Origin: Dasypus novemcinctus
Lineage: Eukaryota > Chordata > Mammalia > Cingulata > Dasypodidae
Direction of reading: 5' to 3'
Length of the DNA: 64,000 bases
Assembly (NCBI RefSeq): GCF_030445035.2
Contig: NW_026688628.1
Location: 682,001 to 746,000 of the forward strand
Shown one piece after another: positions 11,801 through 23,584 of this stretch. A program made the translations under genes and the position numbers. The notes under the pieces were generated by a model. The model was not told the origin of the DNA. It saw nothing but the letters and a program-made list of their open reading frames with translations, and ran no database searches. Numbering within the stretch: the stretch's first letter is position 1; each line of letters begins with the position of its first letter.

Positions 11801-12340
11801 AAATCACTAGATGTTAGGGAAACGCAAATCAAAATTACAATGAGATATCGTCTTACTCCCATGAGACTGGCAGCTATCAAAAACACAGAGGACTACAAGT
11901 GCTGGAGAGGATGTGAAGGAATGGGAACACTCAGCCATTGCTGGTGGAAATGCAGAAGGTTCCAGCCATTCTGGAGGACAGTTTGGCAGTTTCTCAAAAA
12001 ACTAGCTATAGATTTGCCATATGACCCAGCAATTCCACTGCTGGGTATATACCCAGTAGAACTGAAAACAAGGACACAAACCGATATATGCACACCAATG
12101 TTCATAGCAGCATCTTTCACTATTGCCAAAAGTTGGAATCAACCCAAATGCCCACCAACAGATGAATGGATAAATAAATAAATAAAATGTGGTATATCCA
12201 TACAATGGAATGCTACTCTGCTTTAAGAATGAATACACTACAAACACAAGTGATAACATGGATGAATCTTGAGACCCTTATACTAAGTGAAACAACCCAA
12301 GCATTGAAGGACAAATACTACATGATCTCAATGATATGAA
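8851..12340 (+). pseudogene. L1 ORF2 (endonuclease-reverse transcriptase), broken
   Basis: ORF2 encodes the endonuclease and reverse transcriptase that drive target-primed insertion. The expected ATG is replaced by ATT at 8851. The endonuclease N-terminal half is open to 9309 with LNVNELNSP and [10 protein letters not shown]. At about 9307 the sequence jumps to the later part of the domain ([15 protein letters not shown]), removing roughly 265 bp including the SRIDHML and SDHS segments present in the L1 at 55296-61987. The reverse transcriptase region has several frameshifts, but its catalytic FADD is kept at about 10690. The Cys/His-rich C terminus is seen at 11896-11970 (CWRGCEGMGTLSHCWWKC). 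This copy cannot encode an active enzyme. Confidence 0.9.
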
Positions 12341-15298
12341 ATAAATAAACCAAGCTGCCTCAGAGAGCTAGAGACTGGATGATAGGTTTAAAGAATATTG
12401 AGGGGTAGAGGAAAGATGTAAGCTGACACCTACATGGGAGAAATCTATATAAGCTGAAGGTATTTGCACAAAGAAGGGGTAAAATGGGACATAGGGCTAA
12501 ATTTGGGTAGGGCTTTGTGGACTTGAGGGGGGCTAGCAATGGGAGGATGGTTAATATTGCCCAAGAAATTAGGAGGACGGTGGGGGAACATAGGAACATA
12601 GGAGATTCTCAGGTATTTGGTTGAGAATACAATGCTGAGAAAACTTTTTCAAAAATATAAGGAAAGTTACCTATTTAAGATGCTCAAAGGTAATAATCTG
12701 ATGCAGAACAGGCTTATAGGGAGTGTGTGAGTGCTCATTTTGCCATAGCGGGTTATATAATTGGATAGAGACCCATATAATGAGAGCAAAGTTATACCCA
12801 TTTCCTGGGGAGGACTGATGTTCTCAATTAGAGGAAATTGTATCTCTTGAGAGAAATGGTGGCACCCAATGCATTAGGGCAGTTGACCATGTCAAGCCCT
12901 CAACACTGTTGCAAGTATCTCTGTACATGGCCCTTCAAGCAGTGAAGATTGGCTGTCACTGTGGGCCCTGATGGGAGGGGGAAAGAAGTATTGAATAGAT
13001 GGAACCAGTATAACTGTGTGGGCAATAGAAGTGTTCCACAAGGTTTTGCAAGGATGGATATAAGACATGTTAAATTACACCAAAAATGTATAGGGGCTGA
13101 TAGGCTAAAATGTAAATCATAATGTAAAACATAAGATAACTAAAAATTTAGAAAATTGTATAGTCTAAAATATAAACCACAATGTAAACAGAAATGTTAC
13201 CTTGTTTGAAAGCTATTGTGTCAATATCTACACATCAGTTTCAGTAAATATAGTATGAATATGTAAAAAAATTATTGCTGTGGAAGGGAAAAGAGTTTAA
13301 TGTTGGATATGTGAGAGTACTGTATATTGTATATGTGAATTACAGTGCCCTAAAACTTTTGTGAAGGTAAGCTTAATAATTAGGAAATAAAAGAAAAAAA
13401 AGGACATAGACAGTGAGGAAAAGACGGAAGAAGTTGCCTTGCCAATGTGCATACAGGGCAACATTTATTGCAGTAATGGAAGACAGTGCATCAAAAACAA
13501 AGCTTTGAATTTTTTAATTTTTTGATTCCCCAATTTATTTGTACGTTATTTTTTCTAAATTAATATGTATTCTATATCTAACCTTTACACTCATCACTAT
13601 GTTCCTTTTTACTATTAATGGACCTGGCAATATATTTGACTTCATTTTTGAAGAAGTTTTGGATCACAGAGAAGCTCAACAATGGCAGGGTAGGAATACT
13701 GGTGTGGGATGTTATGGACAGGTGATGCACGTTTGGGAGGGAGTTTTCTAGGGCATATATCCAGGGTACATAAAAATGTTTGGATATTTTCATAGTGCTT
13801 ACAATTAAAAACAACTAAGAGAGTGCTGAGTTCCTAGCCAGGGGAGCTCTATCACAATCCTGAAACGAACAGTAACAATCCCCCAAGTGCAATGGCAAAG
13901 ACCAAAAAAGAAGGAAGGTCCAACAATGAGCCCTTGAAACTAATAACTATGCTCTTAAGCCTGTGCACCTGAAATAAAAACAAGGCCTAGAGCTGCAGGG
14001 TGCCTAAGAGTTACCTCCTGAGAGCCTCCGTGTTGCTACAATGTGGCCAGTCTCAAAGCCAAACTCAGCACGTAAATGTGTTGTCTTCCCCCCAGCGAGG
14101 GAAATGACTCCTGGGGATGAGCCTTCCTGGCACCGAGGGATTACTACCAAGTACCAGCTGATGATGTAACTAGAAAATGACCTTGAATAAAAGGGTCAAC
14201 TCAGACCAGCAGAATATCTCAGTCTACATAGAATACCAGGAGTTAAAATGTTTTTTGACCTGAATAAAAGGGGAAAATTGAAAGGACAAATGAGTTTATA
14301 TGGCTTTGAGTCTCCAAAATAGCTGAGAGCTTATTAGAGGGGTTGCCCTTACACACACCTCAGCAGAGTCCCAGAGACAGATAAAGTAGATACAACCCCA
14401 GGTATTGGTTCTTCTGAGGGCTACAGAGACCCACAGGTTTTATGGTAATGGAAGATGGAGTTCAGTGCCATGTCAGATGGCCCTACTTTGGAGTTTGTGT
14501 TTCTGTGTGATGGAGCTGACCTCAGATGTGTTCTTTGTCCACAAGCCTCTCCTGTTGCTTTTACTGGATCTATAGTTGGTGCTACAGTTTAGTGTATACC
14601 CAGAGGACCTGAATCTCTGGACTGATTATCTGATAGCCAGTCCCTGAGCCCCAACAGACTTGCAACTCCTGTACTCTGGTTTATTGGACTTACCCCACTC
14701 AGATAACATGAAGGTCAAGAAGGTCAACCACCACACCAGGAAGCCAAGAGAGCCTACAACTGAAAGCAGGAGAAGTGCATCTGGCATCTATGTGGACTCT
14801 AAGTCCCCTCTTGATATATATGTGGAGTGGACACAACCATTCTAAGGTCCACAGGATGGAGGAATATAGTATGGATTAGAGTGGACTTACTGATATTCTA
14901 TTCATGAACTATTGTGATTAGTAATCAAAGAAAATATGGCATTGGTGTGGAGAAAGTGGCCATGGTCGCTTCTGGGGGTAGGGAGTGGGAGGAGATGAGA
15001 TGTGGGGGCGATTTTGGGGCTTGGAGTTGTCCTGGATGGTGCTGCAGGGACAGTTACCAGACATTGTATGTCCTCCCATTGCCCACTGGGTGGAATGTGG
15101 GAGTGTGCGCTATGGTGTGGACCACTGACCATGAGGTGCAGTGGTGCTCAGAGATGTATTCATCAAATGCAATGAATGTCTCATGATGATGGAGGAGATT
15201 GTTGTTATGGAGGGAGGAGTGTGGTGAGGGTGTGGGGGGTATATGGAGACCTCATATAGAGGGGGTATATGAGGACCTCATATAAAGAAAACAAAAAT
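12341..15298 (+). other. L1 long 3' UTR (~2.95 kb)
   Basis: From the end of ORF2 to the A-rich tail there are about 2.95 kb without a long open frame. The whole stretch is collinear with 45125-48076 and, inverted, with 55296-58004. Its last ~450 bp recur alone as 5'-truncated copies at 19846, 37346 and elsewhere, which identifies it as the transcribed 3' end of an L1. Known human L1 3' UTRs are about 0.5 kb, so this one is long. Confidence 0.85.
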
Positions 15299-16139
15299 GA
15301 AAATTTTTATAATTTTTTTTAAGGTTTTGCCTTTTATCACTCTAATAGGTGTTGTCTTGTATATATAGTGGCAAGGCAATCTCTTTCTTTTCTTCCTCAG
15401 TGTCTTGCCTTTTTTATTTTTCATTATGTCTTCAAAAAAGTTTAAGGTCACAGTAAAATCATGCACAGAATATAGGTATCTCCCATATACCCAACATCAT
15501 CCCTCTTCCTCACCAATGATGTTTTTACTTGTGGATGTTACATTTGCTACAACTGATGTACAAATATTGGATAGCTACCAAACATGCTCAGTAGTACACA
15601 ATATGGTTTACAATTTAGACCATATGCTTTTATAAATTTTTTTTGAAATTTATCATGGCCTGTATCCATCATTGAAAGATCATACAGAACACTTCCATTT
15701 ACCCCCATTTACCCCCTCTTCCATCTATTTTCTCTCTCTCTCCCTCTCCTTGGGGCCCACATTGGCAACCAAGCTTCATTGCTTGAAGGACAAGATTCAT
15801 AGATACTTGCAACAATGCTGAGGGCTTGACAAACTGGTCTATCCTCTCCCATTAGGAGCAAGCCTTGCTCTTGAGAGATACTCTCCCCTCTATTTGAGAA
15901 CATCTAAGTGTCCTCTCCATTATCGGTGTACAACAATTCTTGCTCATTGTATTGTTCTACACTCACGAATATAACACATGGGTCAGTTGGTCCATGGAAT
16001 TGTGGGTATGTTCGGTGTGGAAAGGTGAACACACAGGATTGATGTGTGCGTGGTTGAAATTATAATGTTGAGAAAACACTTTTTTTTTTCACTATAATCC
16101 TGATTCTGCATCTTTATTTTATTTCCACTTTTTTGGTCT
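15299..16139 (-). mobile_element. L1 3' UTR fragment, inverted and rearranged
   Basis: Bases ~15310-15950 are the reverse complement of the central 3' UTR (compare 12840-13540). A short piece around 16045-16080 is in the plus orientation and matches 12610-12650. This junction is best explained by an inversion during insertion or by two adjacent insertions. No coding sequence is seen. Confidence 0.7.
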
Positions 16140-18216
16140 TTATTCATTTTTTTATTATTACATTCAAAAAATACGAGGTCCCCATATATCCCCTACTCCC
16201 CTCACCCCACTACTCCCCCCATAGCAACATTCTCCTCCATCATCATGACACGTTCATTGCATTTGGTGAATACATGTCTGAGCATCGCTGCACCTCATGG
16301 TGAATGGTCCACATCATAGCCCACACTCACCCATGTTCCATCCAGTGGGCCATGGGAGGACCTACAATGTCCACTAATTGTCCCTGCAGCACCACCCAGG
16401 ACAACTCCAAGTCCCCAAAAACGCATCCACAGCTCATCTCTTCATCCCATTCCCCACACCCAGGAGGCACCATGGCCAATTTCTCCACACCAATGCCACA
16501 TTTTCTTCGATTACTGATCACAATAGTTCATGAGTAGAATATCAGTAAGTCCACTCTAATCCATATTCTATTCCTACATCCTGTGGACCTTGGATTGGTT
16601 GTGTCCATTCCACATCTATGTCAACTGGGGGCTTAGATTCCACATGGATGCTGGATGCAATTCTCCTGCTTTCAGTTGTAGGCACTCTTGACTCCATGGT
16701 GTGGTGGTTGACCTTCTTCAACTCCATGTTCTCTGAGTGGGGTAAGTCCAATAAACCAGTGTAGGAGCTGAAGTCTGTTGAGGCTCAGGGCCTGGCTATC
16801 ATATGGTCAGTCCAGAGATTCAGATCCCCTGGGTATATATTAATCCCCATCACCAACTACAATTCTGGTAAAGTAACAGGAAAGACTTGTGAAAAGTGAT
16901 CACATCTGAGTCCAGCTCCATCACACAGAAACACAAACTCCAAAGAAGGGCCAACTGACATGGCACTGAACTCCATCTGCCATGACCATAAAACCTGTGG
17001 GTCTCTGTAGCCCTCAGAAGAACAAATACCTGGGGTTGTATCTACTTTATCTGTCTCTAAGACTCTGCTGAGTTGTGCATGAGGGCAACCCCTCTGATAA
17101 ACTCCCAGCTCTTTTTTGGACTCATAGCCATATAAACTCATTTGCCTTTTCCATTTGCCCCTTGATTTAGGTCAAAAAGCATTTAGACAGAGATATTCTG
17201 CTAGTCCGAGTTGAACCTTTTATTCAAGGTCATTTTCTAGTTAAATCATCAGCTGGTACTTGCTATTAATCCCTCAGCACCAGGGAGGCTTATCCCTGGG
17301 ATTCATGTCCCATGCTGGGGGGAAGGCAACAAATTTACATGCTGAGTTTGGCTTCAAGACTGGCCATATTTGCGTAACACGGAGGCTCTCAGGAGGTAAC
17401 TTTAAGGCACATTGCTGCTCTAGCCCTTGTTCTTATTTCAGGTGCACAGGCTCACAAGCATAGTCATTAGTATCAGGGGCTCATTGTTGGACCTTCATTC
17501 TTATTTGTCTTTGTTGTTGCACTTGGGGGATTGTTGCTATTCCTTTAGGGACTGTGATAGAGCTTCCCTGGCTAGGAACTCAGCACTCCCTCAGTTGTTT
17601 TTAATTGTTTCCACTATGAAAATATCCAAACATTTTTATGTACCTTGGATATATGCCCTGTAGAACTCCCTGTCAACCATGTGTCCCCTGTCAATAACAT
17701 CCCACACCAGTATTCCTCCCCTGCCATTGTTGAACCTCTCTGTGATCCAAAACTTCCTGAAAAGTGAAGCCCAATATATTGCCAGGTTCCCTTAATAGTA
17801 AAATGGAATATAGCAATGAGTTTAAAGGTTAGATATACAGTATATATTAGTTTGGAAAAATTCAACATCCTATCTTTTACTTTTCTTTTTTCTAATTATT
17901 AAGCTTATCTTCACAAGAGTTTTAGATCACAGTAATTCATATAAACAATATACAGTAATCCCACATATCCAACATAATATCTTTTCCCTTCCACAGCAGT
18001 AATCTTTTTACATTCATACCATATTTACTAAAACTGATGTACAGATATGAGACAATAGCTTTCAAATAAGATAACATTTGTGTTTACATTGTGGTTTATT
18101 TTTTAGACTATACAATTTTCTATATTTTTAGTTATCTTATGTTTTAAATTATGATTTATATTTAGCTTATCAGCCCCTATATATTTTTTGTGTAATTTTA
18201 AATGTCTTATATCCAT
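16140..18216 (-). mobile_element. 5'-truncated L1: 3' UTR only
   Basis: The T-rich left end at about 16120-16180 is the A tail of a minus-strand element. The body matches the long L1 3' UTR from its end inward to the segment seen at 13060-13110. It contains frames of 69 and 94 codons (16751-16542 and 17141-16857) in the element's sense direction. Similar frames occur in 55705-56043 but are broken in other copies, so they are not called genes. Confidence 0.88.
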
Positions 18217-18349
18217 CCTTGAGAAAACACTGTTGATGATATAATAAGGAAGGGTTACTGTTTTAGGGTATTGGATGGTGGACATCTGGCACAAGGTGCA
18301 CCAGGGGCAGGCTTCTAAGGATTGTGTGAGTGCTCATTTCTTGGCTTTT

Positions 18350-19632
18350 TAAAACTGTGAACAGTTTGTTAGGAAACACAGTACCTTTGTCTTCTCTTCA
18401 TTCCCAGAATGTACTTTAGGATTTACCATACAGTATTGCTGAATAAATATTGTTGAATGACTGAGAAACCAGATGGTTGTGTGGGTGGAACAGATATTGC
18501 TAATTATGGGGGAGAAAGGAGAAGCAGTGAGACAAGAGGAAATTCACTTGTGAGTGGGTGTCTCCATTCATGACAGCCAACTCCAAAGGAGAAAAATTGG
18601 GAAATAAGATAGTTTAGTGTATTCAGAATCTTACTCCAGAAGCATCAAGAGGGAAATCAGTATGGGAAACCTTACAAGACTAGAGCCCACACCTTAATAA
18701 GGGTGACCTCCTCCTGGGAGGTAGGTGTCCACAGGGATAAGAGATGAACATGGAGCTCCAAAGCTGTCACAAGGGACTAAACTGGTGCAAATTTGCATTG
18801 TGTTTTCCTTTCTTATCTCCAGAGAAATAATTATCTCAGGGAGATTGATACAAAAGAATACTTCATTAATGTGGTTCAGGGGAATGGAATCCCTAATTGC
18901 TCAGATACTCTATGTGCTTCTCCTTCACTGTATCAAAGAAAACACAATTTGTCTTCTACAGACCTTATGACTCATTCCATCTCACTTCACTTCTTGGGAA
19001 CAGAGTTTCCAACTTCATTAATCTGTCAAGGAAGAACCTGCATTGGTGAACTTAGACCCTGACTTGATAATTTCAGAGCGACTTACAGAATCTTCACAGG
19101 TACTGGGGGAATATATTTTTGACTCCATGGACACCTTTTATTGGTAGAAGCTTTAAGGAAGTCAGCAGATTATGACCACAGAGAAAGCTTAAAACACAAA
19201 GTTCTGTCTTATTAAAAAGCCTGAGTGAAAATAGCAGATAAACTAAAATAGATTTTTTTCCCAATCTGCTTCCTCTGATCTCTTACTCTTGGGTCTTCCC
19301 TCTCTCAGAAGCATTGTTTCCTTGTTTCACTCATTCTTCTTTCTCTATACTTGTAGAAATTATCTGTTTACCTGTGTTTATTCATTTTTTTTTCTTTTAG
19401 TCATTCAATATATGTGGCTCTGGAATTCTGGTGAAGTGGATCAGAAATTACCGACTCATCCTGGGGAGGTTAGTAAAGGCATCACAAGGGAGATTTTAAT
19501 TGCAATAAGGCTTGAAGGAGGATTTAGAGTAATTTCAGAAGGAGAAAAGGCTAGAAGTACATGAAGAAGAGATGACATGGACACAAATATGGAGTCAATA
19601 ATTATATGGTGTGGTGAGGTTTTAAAAATAGT
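18350..19632 (+). repeat. Diverged duplicate, copy A (contains L2-like tail)
   Basis: This segment resembles 34205-35462 in the same orientation. Shared landmarks include CATTCCCAGAATGTAC/ATATAAC then TACCATACAGTATTG (18405-18440; 34265-34305), GGGATAAGAGATG.ACATG (18735; 34589) and the ending around CACAAATATGGAGT (19580; 35410). The first ~120 bp look like an L2-type 3' end in both. Divergence is substantial, so the duplication is old. No gene is recognised in it. Confidence 0.65.
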
Positions 19633-19639
19633 TCTTTTT

Positions 19640-19845
19640 AAAAAAGAAATCAACTTTATTGATACATATTAAAAAGCATACAATTCCTGTGACATGTAAA
19701 ATTTGTTGTATTTGCCTTAATGACATAATTGTGCATTTATTACTTCAGTCATTATTAGAGTATGTTCACTGAGATGTAAAGATTTTTCTTGTTTGTTTTT
19801 ATAAATTCGCTATGAGATTTCTTTAGCAAAAAATATTATGGTCTT
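19640..19845 (-). mobile_element. Old L1 3' UTR fragment (likely)
   Basis: The phrase CTTTATTGATACATATT followed by ACAATTCCTGTGACATG-type text resembles antisense 3' UTR of older mammalian L1s. The fragment is short and boundaries are uncertain. Confidence 0.4.
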
Positions 19846-20425
19846 TTTTTAAGATACATAGATCACACTAAATTTTACATTTTAAAATATGACATTCCCA
19901 TATACCCCACTCCCTAAATTCCCCATCCTCCCACATTAACAACCTTTCATCAGTGTGGCACAATCCTTTTATTTAATGAATACATTTTGGATCATTGCTA
20001 CAAAGCTTGGATTATTGTTTACATGTTAGTTTACACTCTCTTCCAGTCCATTCAGTGTGATATGGTAGGATATATAATATCCTGCATCTGTCCATGAGAT
20101 ATATTTCAGGACAACTCCAAGTCCCCAAAAAAGCCACCACATCACACCCTCTTCTTCCCTCTCCCTGCACTCAACAACTCCAGTGGTCACTGTCTCCATG
20201 ACAGTGACACAATTTCTTCCATTGCTAGAGTCACAATAAGCCTATAGTAGAATACCACTAAGCCCACTCTAATTCTTATTTTATTCCTCTATCTTGAGGA
20301 TCCTGGGATGGTGATGACCACTCCACCTCTAAATCAAGAGGGGCCTTAGATCCCACATGTTTGATGGATGGAATTCTGCTTGCAGTTGTGGACTCTCTGT
20401 TCCCTGGTGTGGTGGTTGGCCAACA
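19846..20425 (-). mobile_element. 5'-truncated L1 3' UTR, older copy
   Basis: A T-rich left end is followed by the terminal ~550 bp of the long L1 3' UTR in minus orientation (CCCATATACCCCACTCCC, then CAGTCCATTCAGTGTGATATGG). It is more diverged from 16140-18216 than that copy is from 55296-58004, so it is an older insertion. Confidence 0.85.
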
Positions 20426-20510
20426 TTTTGTTTGCTTTCAGATTTGGAGTTTAAAAATATAGCTGCTGTAAAAGTTCATGTGTGGACTTTTGTGTGGACT
20501 CTAATTTTCA

Positions 20511-20558
20511 TATCATATATATATATATATATATGATATGGTGTGTATATATATATAC
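20511..20558. repeat. (AT)n-rich microsatellite
   Basis: Runs of AT dinucleotides at 20516-20535 and 20548-20558 flank GATATGGTGTG, within the old L1 ORF2 fragment. Confidence 0.9.
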
Positions 20559-20795
20559 CTAAAAGCAAAACTGCTGGATTGTATGGTAAGACAATGTTTA
20601 GTTTTAAAAGAAACTGTCTTCTGGATGAACCATTTTGTGTTCTCACTAGCAGTGAATGAGAGATGTATTGCTCCATATACTCAACAGCAATTGGTATTCT
20701 CAGTTTTTAGGTTTTTATTTCTTCTAATAAACATGTGGTCATATATTATTGTGTTCATAGTATTCCAAGTCCCTAATGACAGATGATGTTTAATT

Positions 20796-21975
20796 TTTAC
20801 AAGAGTTTTAATGAGTTTATTTATTCATTTATTTATTTAAATTTTAAAAATTTTAAAACAGGTTTAGATTACATAAATGTTACATAAAATATAGAGGGGA
20901 CCCATATGCCCCACCCCTTCACCCTCCCACTCTTTCCCATAGTAACAACAACTTTCATTAGTATAGTACATTTGCTACAATTGATGAATGCATATAGAAA
21001 CAATGCTGCTAACCATGAATTATAGTTTATATTATAGTTAAGAGCCTGTCCTGCACAATTTTAGGTAATGATAAAACATATAATGGCCTGTATCCGACAT
21101 TGCAATGTCATGCAGAACAATCCCAATGTCCTGAAAATGCCCTGATATAACACCTATTCTGCCTGCTCCCTCCTCTCAGAATCTCTGGTGGCCATGGCCT
21201 TTATATCAATGATAAACATTCTTCCATTGCTAGAATAGTAAGTCTATAATATAAAAATAATGTCTACTTTAGTCCATTGTTCATTCCCCAATCTTCAGGA
21301 TTTTGTGATGGTGATGCCCACTGTTTCTAATTGAGAAGGGGCTTAGATCCCTTGGGATATATGGGTGGAACTAGCTTGCTTAGAGGTGCAGACATTCTTT
21401 GCTCCTTGGGATAGGTGTTGTCCATTACCATCTCCTTATTAGTTGTTCTACATAGGTCCAATGAACTGGAGAGTAAGTGTTGAAACTCTGCTTAGATTAA
21501 GGGTTCAACTGGCACATGAACAGACCAAAAATATAATGCTCTGGCTCATGTATTTAACAAGGATAGTGCCAACACATGGCTTTATGTAAATAACATTTAG
21601 AGAAGAGCCACATGTTGGGAATCTACAAATGAGGCTAACTCTTTTACACTGGGGAGCATAAATTCCAAAGTAAGGTCTACTGACAGGGTGCCAAATTCCT
21701 GAGATTCCCTGCACTATTTACAGTGTCTAGATATCTCTAGAACCATCAGGATCCCTACTGTTTGAGGCACTGTTTACTGTAACAGATAGTGAGATTCTGC
21801 TGAGATGAGCATAAGCATAACCTCTGGAATGACCACCAAACTCACTTTAAAATCTCTTAATCATAAAATTTAATCTGCACTGAATATTTCCCCTTTTTTG
21901 GCCAAGGTCTTTTTTAGAGACATTGCTAGTTGGCATTTGGTCATAATACCTAGGTGCCAGTGAAGTTGAATTTCT
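20796..21975 (-). mobile_element. L1 3' UTR copy inserted in old L1
   Basis: A T/A-rich left end (20815-20870) is followed by the long 3' UTR in minus orientation: GACCCATATGCCCCACCCC, then the CACTCCC... and CATCAGGATCCCTACTG-type segments, to about 21975. It is heavily diverged from the younger copies, so the long 3' UTR architecture already existed in an older subfamily. The insertion interrupts the old L1 between 20795 and 21976. Confidence 0.8.
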
Positions 21976-22442
21976 TTTTATATATTGTATTTTGTATTTG
22001 TATTTTGAATTTCTTCCTAAGTTAGGATTCTGTTTATATCTTTTGCAGATTTTTAAATTCAGCTTATGCTTTCTTATTTTGTGGTGTTAATATTAATTTC
22101 TACATTTGTATACAAATCTTTTATCAGATGTGTTTTGTAAGTATTTTTCCAAATCTGCATGTTTTCTTACAACCCCTTATCAATGTCTTTCACAGAGTAG
22201 ATATTTTACATTTGAATAAAAACTGACTTATAAATTTTAATCTCTCATGAATCATGCTTCCATGACTATATCTAAAAACTCTTTTCCAACCTATGGGCCC
22301 TTAGATTTTCTTCACATTTTAGTCTAGCACTTTCACAATGCCTTTTACTTTAAAATGGTATGATTCATTTTGATTTAATTTTTGTGAAATGAATTCAATC
22401 AGTGCCTAAGTTCCTTTTTTATTTGGCATGAGTGCATCCTAT

Positions 22443-23063
22443 TGTTACCATATTCTAACTAAGTTCTTGGCTATGCTGCAGAAGTGAATTTCAAGAACAC
22501 GCCAGGTGAGTTAGGCCAGTAATTAATTCAGGTAGGAAGGGAAGAGAAATGGGAGAAAATAACAGAGCAGGGCCCCAGCAGGTAGTGAGGAAGGGGCTGA
22601 AAAGGGATGAAGAGGGCTAATTTACAAGCTACAATTCCCCATTATAGATTATAAGTCCCGAGGGTAACTTGCATGGTCACATGGCAGAGGAAAAATGATG
22701 AAAGTGACATGCAGAAGGCAAGACGGGTCAATAGGCAAAAAGCTAGGCAAGAGCAAGCTCAAACCTCATGGTTTGCTTTTAAACTTCTTGTTATTCACCC
22801 CTTTGCTAATGGCAGGGGAGGGGATTTCAGCTGTTTGCTCTTTGGAATGTTTACCCTGCCCATCAATTCCTTAGTGAGGACCCAGTGATAAAGTTCCTAG
22901 GGAAGATCCAGGCTTTTCCATATTCTCAGGAAGGAGGCTTTGTTCTGGGTAGCAAATCCCAGGGTGAGATTCCTCCAGCAGCCATCATTAGGGGGTTTTG
23001 ATGTCCATGTGGACTCTGTCAGGTTCTACATCCATCTATTCCCTATCTTACTAGCCTGCTTCA
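22443..23063. mobile_element. LTR-like insertion (possible solo LTR)
   Basis: About 620 bp separate two adjoining pieces of the old L1 and belong to neither. The insert begins TGTTACC and ends CTGCTTCA, matching the TG...CA ends of LTRs, but flanking bases (CCTAT and CTTTT) are not a clean duplication and I see no clear polyadenylation signal. It could also be another repeat class. Confidence 0.35.
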
Positions 23064-23566
23064 CTTTTGTTCCAACACCACTTCTTGAAAAGATCATACT
23101 TTCTACACTGAATTACCCTTTTCCTCTGTGAAACATCAGTGGAACACATTTGTGTGGGGTCATTTGTCCATTTCACCAAAAAGATTTTTTAAATTATTGT
23201 GTTTTTATAATAACTGTTACAACCAAATAACATGGTTCCTACTACTTTGTTCTTCTTTTCTATTTTGTCACAGGGTACAAAAACATGGTCATAATGTTTG
23301 TTGCTTAAAATAAAGTCTGAGAGAATTTATCATGGAAATTATTGCCTTGGCAAAGTGTATTCTATTATGACCAAGGGTTTCTAGCCATCACAACTATCAA
23401 GGAGAAACAGGAACATATGTTTTCCCTATTTTCAGAAAAGGGTACTAGATCTCTATAAAATCCATAAAAATATTAACTTAATGTAATTACAATACAAACA
23501 GTACCATTTATTATATTTTTCTGATTATGGCTTGAGGCTAAATTGCATTGTATTGAAAATCTCCTC

Positions 23567-23568
23567 AG
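23567..23568 (+). promoter_or_regulatory. Candidate splice acceptor for the OR coding exon
   Basis: The sequence AATCTCCTCAG ends in AG at 23567-23568, 16 bases before the ATG at 23585. Mammalian OR genes normally have the whole coding region in one exon with the acceptor just upstream. It supports ATG 23585 over the in-frame ATG at 23543, which lies on the intron side. Confidence 0.4.
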
Positions 23569-23584
23569 GAAATTCATCATCCAT

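Larger units (their letters stand above)
6022..15298 (+). mobile_element. LINE-1, near full length, decayed
   Basis: This L1 on the plus strand reads in order: 5' UTR (6022-7815), ORF1 (7816-8828), ORF2 (8851-12340), and a ~2.95-kb 3' region ending in an A-rich tail near 15298. The total is about 9.3 kb. It starts with the same CAAGATGGC motif as the L1 at the left edge. Both ORFs have stops and frameshifts, and part of the endonuclease domain is deleted at about 9307. Near the 3' end a ~25-bp piece (GGGTATATGGAGACCTCATATA-like) is tandemly repeated at 15237-15285. I could not find a convincing target-site duplication. Confidence 0.92.
20426..23300 (-). mobile_element. Old L1 ORF2 fragment split by two insertions
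   Basis: Three pieces form one minus-strand old L1: 20426-20795 (CTGCTGGATTGTATGGTAAGA, C-terminal ORF2), 21976-22442 (upstream part with TCTTTTATCAGATGTGTTTTG) and 23064-23300 (TTCCAACACCACTTCTTGAAAAGA). The order is continuous for ORF2 read antisense, and the gaps hold an L1 3' UTR copy and an LTR-like insertion. No coding capacity remains. Confidence 0.8.

Noticed and set aside
23543..23584. Upstream in-frame ATG of the olfactory receptor
   Set aside because: It would add 14 residues unlike OR N termini and lies before the candidate splice acceptor; ATG 23585 gives the usual METENQT start.
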